A stretch of 64,000 bases of DNA from Setoptus koraiensis. Its lineage: Eukaryota; Arthropoda. This document shows positions 42,716 through 53,694 of the stretch, in pieces. The stretch's first letter is position 1. Every line of letters begins with the position of its first letter. The notes beneath the pieces were generated by a model. The model had not been told where the DNA came from. It saw only the letters and a list, made by a program, of their open reading frames with translations, and ran no database searches. A program made the translations under genes and the position numbers. Location: assembly GCA_048013815.1 (NCBI GenBank), contig CM106586.1:12524001-12588000 (forward strand), given 5' to 3'.

Positions 42716-45136
42716 CGAGAGTCTTGTATGAGCACACCAACAGCGCCTACGAACATACATGATTAGTGTGAGTGCTGGCAACTATTCTGGAAATTTCCTG
42801 ACAATAGACCGGCCGAACAGTGAATGGAAGCGACAGCCGAGTCGCAATTATTGTAGCAATGCAATGGAATATGTCACCGACTGCCACCATTCATCAGCGC
42901 CACGATAATCATGATCGCGTTAGCGTCACGCCGTCGACCGACGCTGTCTGGCCGAACGGCGCCCAGCCCAATTAGTTAACGAATTGATCTTTAATTCATT
43001 GGTGGTTCGCATTCGCCAGTCGCGGCAAATGCGTGCTTTCGCACTAAAACGCACTCCAATTGGACCCCCCATCCCATCAATCGGCAATCGGCAATGGCGC
43101 GGCCCGATCGCCATCGGGCCGCCATATGGCACACATGGGCAAATGCGGGACACACTACTAGTACACATTAATGCCAGTTGGCACACACTGACAGCGGCTT
43201 GCCAACTAGCATCGTCATGGTAATTATTTGGCACCCATGCAATGAATGCACCATGTGTGCACATGTCAACTTGCTGGCTGTGCCCGTCATCAACTATTCA
43301 TAATTGGCAACATCAACAGTGTTGACAAAATAACTCGTCATGCACCGACACACGGTTGTTGGCTTGTCTAGACAGCGCCATCGACAAACTTGTCGCATGA
43401 TTTTTTTGCCGGCACCATTGGTGTGTGCCTATCCTATTATTATGTTGTCACTGTAATCATATGTGTTTTTGCTGGCTCATTAGAGGCCTGGCCTGTGCGA
43501 ATCGCGAGAGAGCAGTGTGGTCCGAGCGGAACCCACCAGTCGGACGAGTGAGCGACGACGACGACAACAACATTGCAAGCTGTAATAGATACAGGAATAT
43601 CTGGTGATCGGCAATGAAAGTGATCGAGTGAAAGTGCGTGGGTGTGCTCGCCACTGCGGCACAACAATGTGTCACAGTGGCGGTGATTGTTGCAAAGTTG
43701 AGTTGACTTTTGTCGTCTCACAACAATCGACGATTCTTCAACAATGCGTAGATTATCGCTAACAAAGGCAAGCTCGCCTGTGAGCCGGCTCTGGCTACCT
43801 GGCCAGAGTGTTTCAAACACTGTGTTTGTGTGCGAGTAGCATTCACGTCAAAATCACCTGAGCGCCTGATGGCGGGCAAACTGTGTTGTTGCATTGTGTG
43901 TGCTATAACAACACACCATAAGTCACACGATGGGCTCCAAATGGCAAACGCACAAAGAGGGCCCACAACCAAGTGTTACCTGATCGTGGCGATCAATGAG
44001 CGGAAATGTTCCGAGAGCAGACACAACCAATCAGATCAGTGCTCATTATCTCAGTCAGGTGCACCGATTGGTGCGAATACTGCGGTGGCCTAATGACGCC
44101 CGAAATAACTGATGCGTAACGTTCGTGTAAGAATAGTTTTCCTGCACATGACGACACAACTGACCTTGGCCCATTGATAAATGATGGCATTGGGTAATAT
44201 TTGTTGTCGGCCGCATGCTGTTGGCCAGACGCGTTTGTGCGATCATCGTTTCAAGCTCGTTTGTGGCCTGAGAAAGATGGACTCTGGTTGCTGTTGGCTG
44301 AGGGCACTCGTGCGAACCATTCGAACAATTCGCAACATACGTACAAATTGTCTGAGCATAATCACTGGCCGACTGGCCGTGTGCCATCAATGAGGATCGT
44401 CGACAAGCCATCAATAGTAGCGAAAGATTTCATGTTATACAATCAGGTGAAGTAGAAGATTCCAATAAAGAAATTCTCTCGTTGGCCGAATAGACAATTC
44501 GCCAAATAGTCCGGACGCCAATGGACGCTGCAATGAACTAACTATCCGGCTATCACCATCACCAAAACCGGTGGAGGAAAAGAAGGCTTCGTGCCGGTGC
44601 CAGAAGCCATCAGTCAGTTGTAGCGAACAGTCATTGTGTGGAACATCATTATGATAACACGCTCGAGGATTCGCTTGAACGACACCCTGGATTCTGAGGC
44701 TTAGAACACTCAAACAGGGGAGAGAAAATTCGAGCGGGCCCCCGGTTCGCCCATAACCAGACTGGCAAAGTCTCGCTCGTTAGCAAGAAATAGCTAAACA
44801 TCTCACTGAGAATGGCATGCAACGAAAGCTCTACATGCAAAACTCTCTTCATGCACCAGGAAGTTGCTGGCAGGAACACCAAGGCGGCGGTAAATAGCAG
44901 CGAGTCAGTCGGGCAAATAGGATTACATCTTGTGTACCGACGATATGTCGACACACGAGATGTGTACGCACGTTCATTGATACTTGCTTACGTAATATTT
45001 ATCATTTTATTTGTTCACAGAAGATGCTTGAGATTTACATATTGCAAGATTTCGTTTGCTGACAGTTTGACGCGCAGTGTTGATGAGTCGTGTGTTTGTC
45101 GCGAGTTCCAATTGGTTTTAACTGAAACACTATCAC

Positions 45137-45322
45137 TCACATGTGTCTGAAGTTGCCAAAGTTGAGGCCGCTCTGATTGGCCCCCTTGTTTGTGCCGTAC
45201 TGGAGATTGATGATGGTGGCTCCCGCTTGCACTTGTTCATCAGTAAATTCCCTAATGTTCTCTTCGGATGGCTACGAGAATAAAATATGCGTGTATTTTG
45301 TACCAACAAATATGTTGTTTGT

Positions 45323-45361
<39 letters not shown>

Positions 45362-46579
45362 TTTGGTACGTCAAATGGGTTTTAGTGAATTGATATGGCC
45401 ACCACAGTTGGTTTGTAATGTGTAGTTTGTGTGTGATTTGTAATTGTTTATAATTGGTGCAAGGCGTAGTAACGGTGATATAACGTGCAACATACACAAG
45501 TCAGTTTTTTATGATTCATTTGGCTGCAGCGGCTCAATGGTGTGTGGTTGTTTATGTTGTTGTTTAATTGATTATGTGGAGTGTTATTTTAAACGTAACG
45601 CGATCATCATTGTATCGCGTCACATTTTATCATTCGTGGACGATTGGTGGACGCGGCGCGAAACAGGCACGGTTCGGAATAAAAGGCAACAGCAAACAAA
45701 CAAAAGATACAAACTTGGATGGTGAGCTTTGAGTCATTCATGAGAATTCATTCGTGTAATTAAATGTGTCGCATACGCGAATTGCAGCCAGTCGAGCGCA
45801 CAAGTCAGCAGAGCGGGCCAGCAATCAGTGTGTGTGTGTGTGTGTGTGTGTCACTCACCTTGGGTCCGAGGAAGGGCCCCTTGAAATCGGGTTTCAAGTA
45901 GCACTTTGGGTTGGTTTGGGTTTAGTTTTGGTTTTGGTGAGAGTGAGTTGGCACAATGAGAGCGAGTTAATTAGAGCACGTAATGATTACACAATGTTGG
46001 TGGTGGACTGTGTGGGTGTCGGGGATACTCACGGTTCTGCCCAGGGCCATTATGCACTGGGTGACAGCGGGGATGTTTCTCTTTTCGTACAGGTCCACTG
46101 TTTGGAAAACGTCCACGTCTGGCACACCGAAGGCCTTGCAAGCCGTTTGAAAGTTGTTGATGTTCTCCATGTCTTTGAATTGTCCACCGCCCGCGTTGAT
46201 CTTCGTCACGGAACCGGGCGACAATTTTTGGATTGCTCTGTCGATGCCATGAATGGCCGTTCATTGGGGTTGCATTGGGCATGATTAATCATTTGATTAC
46301 GATATCACAATGCTACGATATCACAATATCACAATATTGCGTCAGTCGGGCTCGCAACACAGAGAGCCGATGTAATGGCCAATATCTCGCGGTTACTCAC
46401 CTGCACAAAACCTGGCCGTCGCGTAACACGTCCTCGAATGTACCGGCGGGCAATTTCTGGCCCAGCACCGCCTCTATCCAGGCAAGGCATTCGGCCTCGA
46501 GCAGGGCGTCTCGCTTGCCCGCGATTTTGTTGGCCACTTGGGCGCTGAGACCGTACGCTGCACCTCTTGACGCCGACAT
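45137..46579 (-). CDS. Transgelin/calponin-family actin-binding protein
   Basis: Four exons on the minus strand: 46579-46401, 46237-46033, 45903-45859 and 45271-45137. Introns are 163, 129 and 587 bp, giving 187 residues, the normal length for transgelins. The start MSASRGAAYGLSAQV leads into a calponin-homology domain: EAECLAWIEAVLGQKL, LRDGQVLCRAIQKLSPGSV, FKDMENINNFQTACKAFGV and DVFQTVDLYEKRNIPAVTQCIMALGRT. A short linker exon follows (CYLKPDFKGPFLGPK), then PSEENIREFTDEQV and one calponin repeat (INLQYGTNKGANQSGLNFG) ending FRHM. The CH domain and the calponin repeat bind F-actin, in muscle or cortical cytoskeleton. It corresponds to the Mp20/Chd64 group of arthropods; which of the two is not settled. 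Intron 3 has CA repeats close to both of its ends. Confidence 0.94.
45327..45360. repeat. (TG)17 microsatellite in transgelin intron 3
   Basis: Reads (CA)17 in the transcript and ends about 55 bases before the exon-4 acceptor. Confidence 0.95.
45828..45851. repeat. (GT)12 microsatellite at start of transgelin intron 3
   Basis: Reads (CA)n in the transcript and begins directly after the donor GTGAGTGA. Confidence 0.95.
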
Positions 46580-48087
46580 GTTGCTATTAGTGGTATTAGT
46601 GGTGTGGTTTGGTTGTTTGTAATTGCGGTTTAGGGTCAACTTGATTAACTTGTCGTCGTCGTTGTTGCTGTCGGGCACTCGATTCTCGATTTATTTATAA
46701 AATGTTAAGCTCGATTGTGTTTGTTGTCGTCGGTTGTCTCGGCACTGTGATGAAACTAAGCTGGCGCGCAATCTGTCTAATGCAAGCACACTGTCATAAG
46801 GCACCGCTTAAGCATAATCCGATCGTCGTTTGCAATCCGCTTATATACTTACATGTATTAATTGTGTTGATTGTTGCAGTTGTGGCTCGCTTGCGCGCCC
46901 CTCGTCTCGTCGAGCCGCACAGCATCGGGCCCCGCAGCCCCGCCACGCAGCCCGATAGGCCAATTCCGCAATGCTAATGACTCACCGAGACCCCACAACA
47001 ACGGCAACAACAACAACGGCAGCAATAGCAACGACAACAACGACAGCGGCAGCGACGGCCGCAACAACCGCAGCGCCCCTCGCAGATGCAACATGTAACA
47101 AGGAATTAAAGCGAATTTGCATTGTGCATGCTAATGCAATCGAATTGACTCTGTCACAACTCTTTGGCGTGTTCTTTTGCATATACAGCGATAAAGAAGG
47201 CGACAGAGTGTAAAGGTAACGGAGTTGTTTACTCCGTTTTACCATATTTGGATGCCGCTCTAGCTAGTGCAACTCGCTGCCGAGTCACTAGCGAGCGACA
47301 AGACAGTCGATAGTGACAGTTGCCGAGCGCATAGGGCTTATTTTGAGTGCACCGAGATAATCGCGCTTACGTAACTTTGAGCCCCGATAGCGTGGCGCTG
47401 CAAGCGCGCAAGTTCAATGCCATGTCTCCGTAGTTTTGAAAGGCTTTATTTGGGCCTACAACGCTGAGCCGCGAGCCCCGGGCGAGACAGAGTTGCCCCC
47501 GCGAGGGCGCCCTGCCTAGTCGTCTGATCAGTCATCAAATTGAATCTGTCAGGCAATTACAGCGACTAGTTCCATTGCACCGATCGAGCTGGCAAGCGGG
47601 CATGTTGACTCCATATAATACAACATATCTCCATATAATAGAACAGATAATCAGCCAAACGAGCCAGATATTGCAGGAGCGGCAGATATGGCAAATGTAG
47701 CAGATATTGGGAATATTGCGGACGGTGCAAATGGTGGATAAATGAAATATGTAGCGATTGGCGACGGAAAAGAGAGCGGATTTCGTGAGTCTCCGATTCG
47801 AAGACTCGAACATTCGAACATTCGAAGACGCGAAGATTCGAAGACGCGAAGATTCGATCGAAAACTCAAAGATTCGCAAGACTCGCGAGACGCGCAACAG
47901 TGCGCAAACGTTTCAGTCGCGTTTGGTATGCAAATAGTGTGTTTATTGTAATGTAGTTTAGTTGTTGGTCGATTCGCGCAACTCGTCGCCGGTTATTCTT
48001 GCTCGGTAATGTACATGTCTCATTAGGTTCGATTGAGGTCAACAGAAATAGAGTGACAGTTTGCAGTTTTTAATTGGTTGCGGCGCG
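46580..48087. other. Intergenic region upstream of transgelin
   Basis: About 1.5 kb with no gene. It contains CAA/CGA/CGG triplet-rich DNA (46993-47075) and a tandem array (47793-47895). The 46.6-46.9 kb part should include the transgelin promoter. Confidence 0.55.
47793..47895. repeat. Tandem repeat with 8/16-bp period (ATTCGAAGACGCGAAG)
   Basis: Several full and half units rich in TTCGAA and GCGAAG; period 16 with 8-bp half units. Confidence 0.8.
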
Positions 48088-51000
48088 CTAACCCTGCGAA
48101 CTGGAGCTGGGGTGTGTGATGTGTTGCATTAATTGCGAGGCTGGCATCAGTAGACCTAGGGTCTGCAATATCTGAATTAGAAACATTATACTCTTTAAGA
48201 ATACGGGCACAAACAATGCGCCCAAAATTAATGGCATAACCATTATAACTAGAACAGGTATTAACACGAGCCTCCAGTCGAAGCCGCCCGAGCCGGCCAC
48301 CAGGGGCGACTGCACAAAGGGTCCCCTGTTGCCGTTGACCAGCAGTACGGGCCGGCCGTTCCAGCCGCCCGCAAACCCGTTGCCCACTAGACCGTTTGGC
48401 CAGCCCAGCTGATTGAAGCCGTTGCCCACTAGGCCGTTGGGTACGGCCGTTATTTGTATTGTTTGCGGGGCCTGCTGATAATCGTCCTCCTGGTTTTGCG
48501 TATCCGACCACATCGGGTCCGTTGAGCTAGTTGGATTGGACGAGGACGCCACCAAATGGGACGCGGCGCCACTTCCGCTCGCATGATTGGCCCGTCTGCT
48601 CGTCTGGCCGCCACTTGTGTGGGCGCTCGTCGCGCTCGGGCCCACCAATGTGTCATCGAAATGCTGCTGACTGTTGGCGCCGCCCGAGGCTGTGCGAAAT
48701 CTCACCTGGCCGCCAGAGGACGTCGAGTGCGCGTTTACCACTCTACCAATGCGATGATGATTGTGCTGCGACGATTGATGATGCTGATGCTGGCCGCCGC
48801 CGGGCCCCAAATGACTGGCCAGCGGCGTGTAAGCGTATATGGGGGCCGCCGCCGACGACGGGGCCAGCGCGATCGGGGTACCGGGCGCGGCCGCGCTGTA
48901 GATGGCGGAGGCGCCCAGCGGCGCGTAAGCGCTCACCGACTGGGCCAGCGGCTGAACGGCCACCGAGGTCCCGTATTGGGCCGGCTGCTGACTGTAGTGG
49001 GTGCCTAGGTGATTGTGCGGATCGTAGTGATGATAGGCGCCCGTCGAGGTGTAGAAATTGCTAGGATTGGCCAGTTGTAGTGTTGCGTAACCCGCCGCCT
49101 GCTGCTGCTGCGGCTGGTGATGATGCACCCCAGTGGCGGCCGGAACTATGTAGTAGCCAGGCTGGTGATAGATGCGCCGGGTTTTGATGCTGCGAAAAGC
49201 GGCCCCATTGTTGCTATGTGACGATCCGTGGCTGGCCGTGTTCACCGACGATCCGGCCGTGTCGCCCTGCAGCGGCCCGTCGCTGTCGTAATTGTAAAAT
49301 GTGTCCTCTGCCGCGGACCCCGTGTCGCTTCTAGACGGTTGCTGCAGCATGAGCGGCCTGGAGGGGCCCGTGAATCGGCGCGCAATGGACGCTTGCGGGG
49401 CCCTGTCGTACGGCCTCGATTGGAGTCTCGGCGCGGCGGTGGTCATGTCATAGTGGTTGTTTTGTTGATAGTTGTCGGTCTGACCGGCCCATTGTTGTTG
49501 CGGTTGCGCGTCGTCGTAAGTGGGCTTGATGGTCGACGATTTAATTTGCAAATTCCTGTTTCCGGTGCCGGCTCGCGAGCTCGCCAGGCCTCGATTGGCC
49601 GACGCCATGCTGTGCGGATAATAACTGTCCTGCCTCATGTCCAATCTGGTGTGGGGCGCCGGCGTGGTGGCGTGCGAGTCGTATCTGGCCGTTCTCATGT
49701 TGCCGTGAGAATGAGCGGTGCTGGCCCCATTTGACCCGTTGTGGCGGTTCGTCCTGCGCCTGCTTCGCTGGTCGTCGCCATAATAGCCGTTGTAATTGTT
49801 GTTGCTGTTTCCGTTTCCGGTGTTGTCGTTGTCCGCGGACTGGTCTTGGGACGAATAGGGGCCGGTGAGATCGGGCGCTCGCGACGTCGTATGGCGCAAA
49901 CTGTCCGAAGTGGTGACATTGGCGCCCCCGTACATCGAAGTGGCGCCCGGCGAGTCAAGCTCATAAGTAGCCGGGGGTTCGGGCAGCATGTTCGAACTGT
50001 AGGTGGAGCCAGCGTACTTATTCTTGCCTATATTGCCGTTATTATTCATGCTGTTCGGGTATTTTGCTTGTCCGCCGTTGATTGCGCCCTCCTTGCCACT
50101 GGTCGGGCCGGCCGCGTTATCGCCGCTCGACTGGCCCCTCGGGTTGGACACGCCCATCATGGTGGACAGTTGAATGTCGGCCAGATTTTCGCCCACTGTG
50201 GGCCGCGACAATTGGTCGCCCCCATCGAAGGTGTATTTCGAGCTGGCCACGCCAGAGGGAGTGAACAGGTGCTCCGACGAAGAGTTGTTATGTTTGGCGC
50301 CGTTGTTGCCAGCCGCCGCATCGGAGCCCGCTGCGTCGGACGCGGGCCCCATTTCCGGTTGCTGGTCGGACGGATTGAAGGGCGCGTCGATTGAGTTGGC
50401 CGGCGGCCCCTCCATGTCGTTGGAGGTCAGATCGGTGCTCGTCGACGACGACGACGATATTTCGTCGCTGTCGCCCCCGTTGCCGCTGTTGCCACTGTTG
50501 GAGCTGGCAAACTGACCGTTGTTGTTGTTGTTGTTGTTGCTGCTGCTGCTGTCGCTGAGCGAGTTGTGGTTTGTTGGCGCCGGAAAGTCGAACTGGGCGG
50601 AAGTGACGCCGGTGCGGTTGTGGTGCGGATAGTTGTGCTGGGCCAGTCTGCCGGTGGCTTGCTTGCTCGCCCCCTTGGTGTTGGCGCCTCGGGTCCCGGA
50701 TGAGGCGTCAGCGCGCCGGTTCGCGGCCGACCGCTTGGACTTTTGTTGCTGGTGCTCGTCGTCGTGTTGTTGTTGGTCAGCCGCGAACTCGTCGGCCCGG
50801 CTCGAAGGTGCGAAATTAATTGGATCGTCTTCGTCGTCACTGGCATCACTAGCGGTGCTGTTTTTCGCGGCAGATTCGTGGCTGTTGCTGCTGCTACTGT
50901 CATACGACGCAAACGATGGCTCGTCGTCGCCGCCGCCGCTTCCGGTCTGATCGCGCCCGCCTGTCACCTGTGCCGAACTGGCTGTGGGCGCTGCAAGTGG

Positions 51001-51798
51001 CTGCGAGTGGCCGCTGTGCAAGTTGTGCAAGTTGTGCAAGTTGTGCAAGTTGTGCATATCTCTGCGATTACTGGACGGTATAACGGAACTGATTGACGGA
51101 ATTGATTTGTGTAGCTGCTGCTGTTGAGATCGCGTTATGTAAGTGGCGCCGTTATGTAGGGGCGCCGCCGAATCGGCGTCGTAGTCGCCGGGCTTTATGT
51201 CTCGCTTGAGGGGCCGATATTTGGGATTTTTGGTAGTTTCGCTAGGGTGCAGCGTGGCGTGGAGAGGGCCAGTGTCAGCAGTCGCAGTGTGATTTGTTTT
51301 GTGATTGTTGTGATAATTTGTTGGCGCCGCTTTTGTGTGGGGCTCGTGCGTCGGATAATTGGCTGCTGCTCTCGTCGCGATTTTGTTCAGCACCAACGGA
51401 TGCGGTCTGAACTGGGTCGCGGCCACCGCTGGCGGCGGCACTATGGAGTCTTCGTAAGTGGACACTGTTGTTGTGGTTGTCGTTGTGGTTGTCGGTGTCG
51501 TTGTTGGTGCTTGCGTTGTGTCGTGTATGAACGGTATGGCAATCTGATTAGATGATGATACTGACATTTGGAGATGCGGCTGCTGCGAGCTGCATTCGAT
51601 TGTTGATAACTCTCTTCTAGTTGTTGAAATAATTACTACTACTACTGATGTGAAATATATAACAATTTTTTTATATGCAACAAGTTGCATGCTGGGCCCA
51701 TGCGACGGCGCCGACACTCTGAGGCCCCCATTGGCGGCCGGCTCACAGTGGCAGTGATTTCTATTTGCAGTGTTTCTATTTGGCAGTTTCTTCTTCAT
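48088..51798 (-). CDS. Large low-complexity membrane-anchored protein, family unknown
   Basis: 1236 residues in one exon, from an ATG at 51798 in strong context (GTCACCATGA); upstream the frame has only a TTG after a stop. Near the N-terminus is a hydrophobic segment (YKKIVIYFTSVVVVIIST), probably a signal or signal-anchor. A Thr-rich stretch (TTTPTTTTTTTTT) follows, then about 1000 residues of Ser/Asn/Gly/Ala/His-rich low complexity, including four HNL repeats (DNA 9-bp repeats near 51013-51050). Two similar NGLVGNGF motifs precede a strongly hydrophobic C-terminal region (LVLIPVLVIMVMPLILGALFV plus FLKSIMFLIQILQTLGLLM). The shape suggests a mucin-like or cuticle/matrix-linked surface protein. 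No known domain is recognised. Other frames are also open because the region is G+C-rich, but this is by far the longest and has the only sensible hydrophobic pattern. Confidence 0.68.
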   Translation of the reverse strand: MKKKLPNRNTANRNHCHCEPAANGGLRVSAPSHGPSMQLVAYKKIVIYFTSVVVVIISTTRRELSTIECSSQQPHLQMSVSSSNQIAIPFIHDTTQAPTTTPTTTTTTTTTVSTYEDSIVPPPAVAATQFRPHPLVLNKIATRAAANYPTHEPHTKAAPTNYHNNHKTNHTATADTGPLHATLHPSETTKNPKYRPLKRDIKPGDYDADSAAPLHNGATYITRSQQQQLHKSIPSISSVIPSSNRRDMHNLHNLHNLHNLHSGHSQPLAAPTASSAQVTGGRDQTGSGGGDDEPSFASYDSSSSNSHESAAKNSTASDASDDEDDPINFAPSSRADEFAADQQQHDDEHQQQKSKRSAANRRADASSGTRGANTKGASKQATGRLAQHNYPHHNRTGVTSAQFDFPAPTNHNSLSDSSSSNNNNNNNGQFASSNSGNSGNGGDSDEISSSSSTSTDLTSNDMEGPPANSIDAPFNPSDQQPEMGPASDAAGSDAAAGNNGAKHNNSSSEHLFTPSGVASSKYTFDGGDQLSRPTVGENLADIQLSTMMGVSNPRGQSSGDNAAGPTSGKEGAINGGQAKYPNSMNNNGNIGKNKYAGSTYSSNMLPEPPATYELDSPGATSMYGGANVTTSDSLRHTTSRAPDLTGPYSSQDQSADNDNTGNGNSNNNYNGYYGDDQRSRRRTNRHNGSNGASTAHSHGNMRTARYDSHATTPAPHTRLDMRQDSYYPHSMASANRGLASSRAGTGNRNLQIKSSTIKPTYDDAQPQQQWAGQTDNYQQNNHYDMTTAAPRLQSRPYDRAPQASIARRFTGPSRPLMLQQPSRSDTGSAAEDTFYNYDSDGPLQGDTAGSSVNTASHGSSHSNNGAAFRSIKTRRIYHQPGYYIVPAATGVHHHQPQQQQAAGYATLQLANPSNFYTSTGAYHHYDPHNHLGTHYSQQPAQYGTSVAVQPLAQSVSAYAPLGASAIYSAAAPGTPIALAPSSAAAPIYAYTPLASHLGPGGGQHQHHQSSQHNHHRIGRVVNAHSTSSGGQVRFRTASGGANSQQHFDDTLVGPSATSAHTSGGQTSRRANHASGSGAASHLVASSSNPTSSTDPMWSDTQNQEDDYQQAPQTIQITAVPNGLVGNGFNQLGWPNGLVGNGFAGGWNGRPVLLVNGNRGPFVQSPLVAGSGGFDWRLVLIPVLVIMVMPLILGALFVPVFLKSIMFLIQILQTLGLLMPASQLMQHITHPSSSSQG

Positions 51799-52310
51799 GG
51801 TGACGGCGGCGATCGGGGCGACAGGGCTAGTGGGGCGATTGGGGCGATTGTTGGGCCGCAAATTATGTAACTAAATGTCGTTGTATTGCGGTGTGATTCT
51901 CGTGTGATTGCTTGCTGCTGTCGGTTGTCTATTGCTGGGCTGGTGCGCTTGCGAACGGGGCCGCATTTGTCGTTTGTCTGTTTGTTTGTGTGCCCCGTTT
52001 TGTTGTTTGCTGGCTTGTTTTTGTGTAACTTTGCGACTGGTGCGATATGACGCGATAATGTCTGATTAGCAGCGGCCCGTTGGGGCCGGTTGACGGCGAC
52101 GGGGCTCGTTCATGTTTCCGGTGGCGAGTCGATTGCGGGTCGGTGGCGAGTCGGTTGCGGGTGGGTTGCGAGTCGGTGCGCGTCGATCCGGGCGAGTGCT
52201 GCGAAACTGCCGATGTGCCACTGACCGAGAGACGGCGAATTTAATTAAAACTGGAGCTTCCTCTGTCGCATTTGCATGACTGCTCACTGTCAATATGCGA
52301 TCTGTATGCT

Positions 52311-52406
52311 GTTGCGAATATGGCTGCGAATATCGCTGCGAATATTGTTGTGGATATTGCTGCGAATATTGCTGCGAATATTGTTGTGGATATTGTTGTG
52401 GATGTT
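52311..52406. repeat. 12-bp tandem repeat, eight copies
   Basis: Eight units in exactly 96 bp, in two versions: GCTGCGAATATT and GTTGTGGATATT. Confidence 0.92.
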
Positions 52407-53671
52407 ATAGTTGGCCGGTGGCCGCGATGATGATATAACTTTTGTTTGTGGTGCAGTGATTGACTCGCTGTGATTTATTGACTCGCTGTGATTTATTGTG
52501 TCGGTGCGATATCTCATCTGAGAATGTCGATCGGCGCTCGCCAATGGATGCGATGCAAGCCAGTGGCAATTTCGAGCTGCTGGCCGGTGTCAGGTTGTTG
52601 TCGTGTTACGCTGAGCGGCGCATTGTCATTTCTGGCTACCTGTTGCCGATGCGTTGTTATACGTCGTTTTGCCTAGCGACTGTGACCGAGTTTATTATTG
52701 AATTTGCTTACCATGCTCACCTTCGAAAAAAAAAACACTAGCGATGCGCCAAACAAAGGCGTGCGAAGATGTGTTGCGATTATTTCATAGAGAAAACTTG
52801 CCAGCATCACAGTGTGCCGATATGATGCAAACATTGAAACCTAATTGTTATATCCGTTACTCTTGACACGGCCGTTCTTTGCCTTGGACAGCCTGTTCGC
52901 TAGCTGGCTGGCCGGCTTTCTTTCACGGCTTCGTCAATGTCAGCGCTGCCCATGTCACACAACGGTGCGAACAACGGCAAGCACCAATAACGGTTTTATT
53001 CTTTTGGCGCCGTCTCCTCCCTCGCTCGCCGCTACCTGTCGACGGTACCTGTGCTGCTATACACTGTTATATATACACTGTTACACTGATACACTGTTAT
53101 ATGTGATACGCTGTTGTAATGTTATGACGCAACCGATGAAACTTTTGTCGCCGTCGTGAGCCCAAAGAACGAGAACGCCAACATAAATAGACATAAAGAT
53201 GATTGTGCTGATGACACTAAAGATGATACACTCACCGGCACCGATGACCACTGACTCTAACTGGCGCTGCCGGACACTGGCGTTGCTGCCACAACAATGT
53301 TGTTAGCGGCTGCTGTTGCCGCTGTTGTTGTTGTTGTCGCTGTTGTTGTTGTCGCCGCTGTTGTTGTTGTTGGTGCTGCTACTGGTAGCCGGCGACAAAT
53401 GACCAATCAAACAGGTTGTGGTGTGAGAAAATTCGATCGCGGCACAACAATCCTCAAGCTATCGGTTGTTGTTCCTTTTATTCCGTGTTCGCCAGTGATC
53501 CTAGTTAACACCTCTCAAATTGAGAGTCTCAATGGGCTGTGTTTTGTATTTGGCGAGCACCGGCCAGCGAAAAGTTTTGTATCGACTGGCCGATCGGCAG
53601 CGGCCAGCAGCGAAAAGAACAAGTCATTGTCTATGGCCACACTCGACAAAAGAACACTTGAATTGTCGCGT

Positions 53672-53694
53672 ATCAGCGTATATGATACGCTGAT
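53672..53694. repeat. Inverted repeat, 10-bp arms, 3-base loop
   Basis: Arms 53672-53681 and 53685-53694 (ATCAGCGTAT/ATACGCTGAT) are exact complements. Confidence 0.85.

Larger units (their letters stand above)
39297..45136. other. Long gene-free region (5.8 kb) rich in simple repeats
   Basis: No recognisable gene. It holds CGA/GGC triplets (about 39752-39791), a 13-bp tandem array (40719-40809), TG and TGCC runs (41371-41470), a large CAA array (42244-42357), a 14-bp tandem repeat (42673-42715) and an 18-bp palindrome (41629-41646). Long open frames across 41985-42414 come only from the CAA array. Confidence 0.6.

Noticed and set aside
42788-42800. Another GGAAATTTCC palindrome outside the retroelement (also near 7381-7395)
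   Set aside because: Only 10 bp of symmetry with no arm extension; expected by chance, unlike the set inside the element.
48531-50515. Several plus-strand open frames inside the orphan gene
   Set aside because: Shadows of the minus-strand frame in G+C-rich DNA; Arg-rich chance composition.
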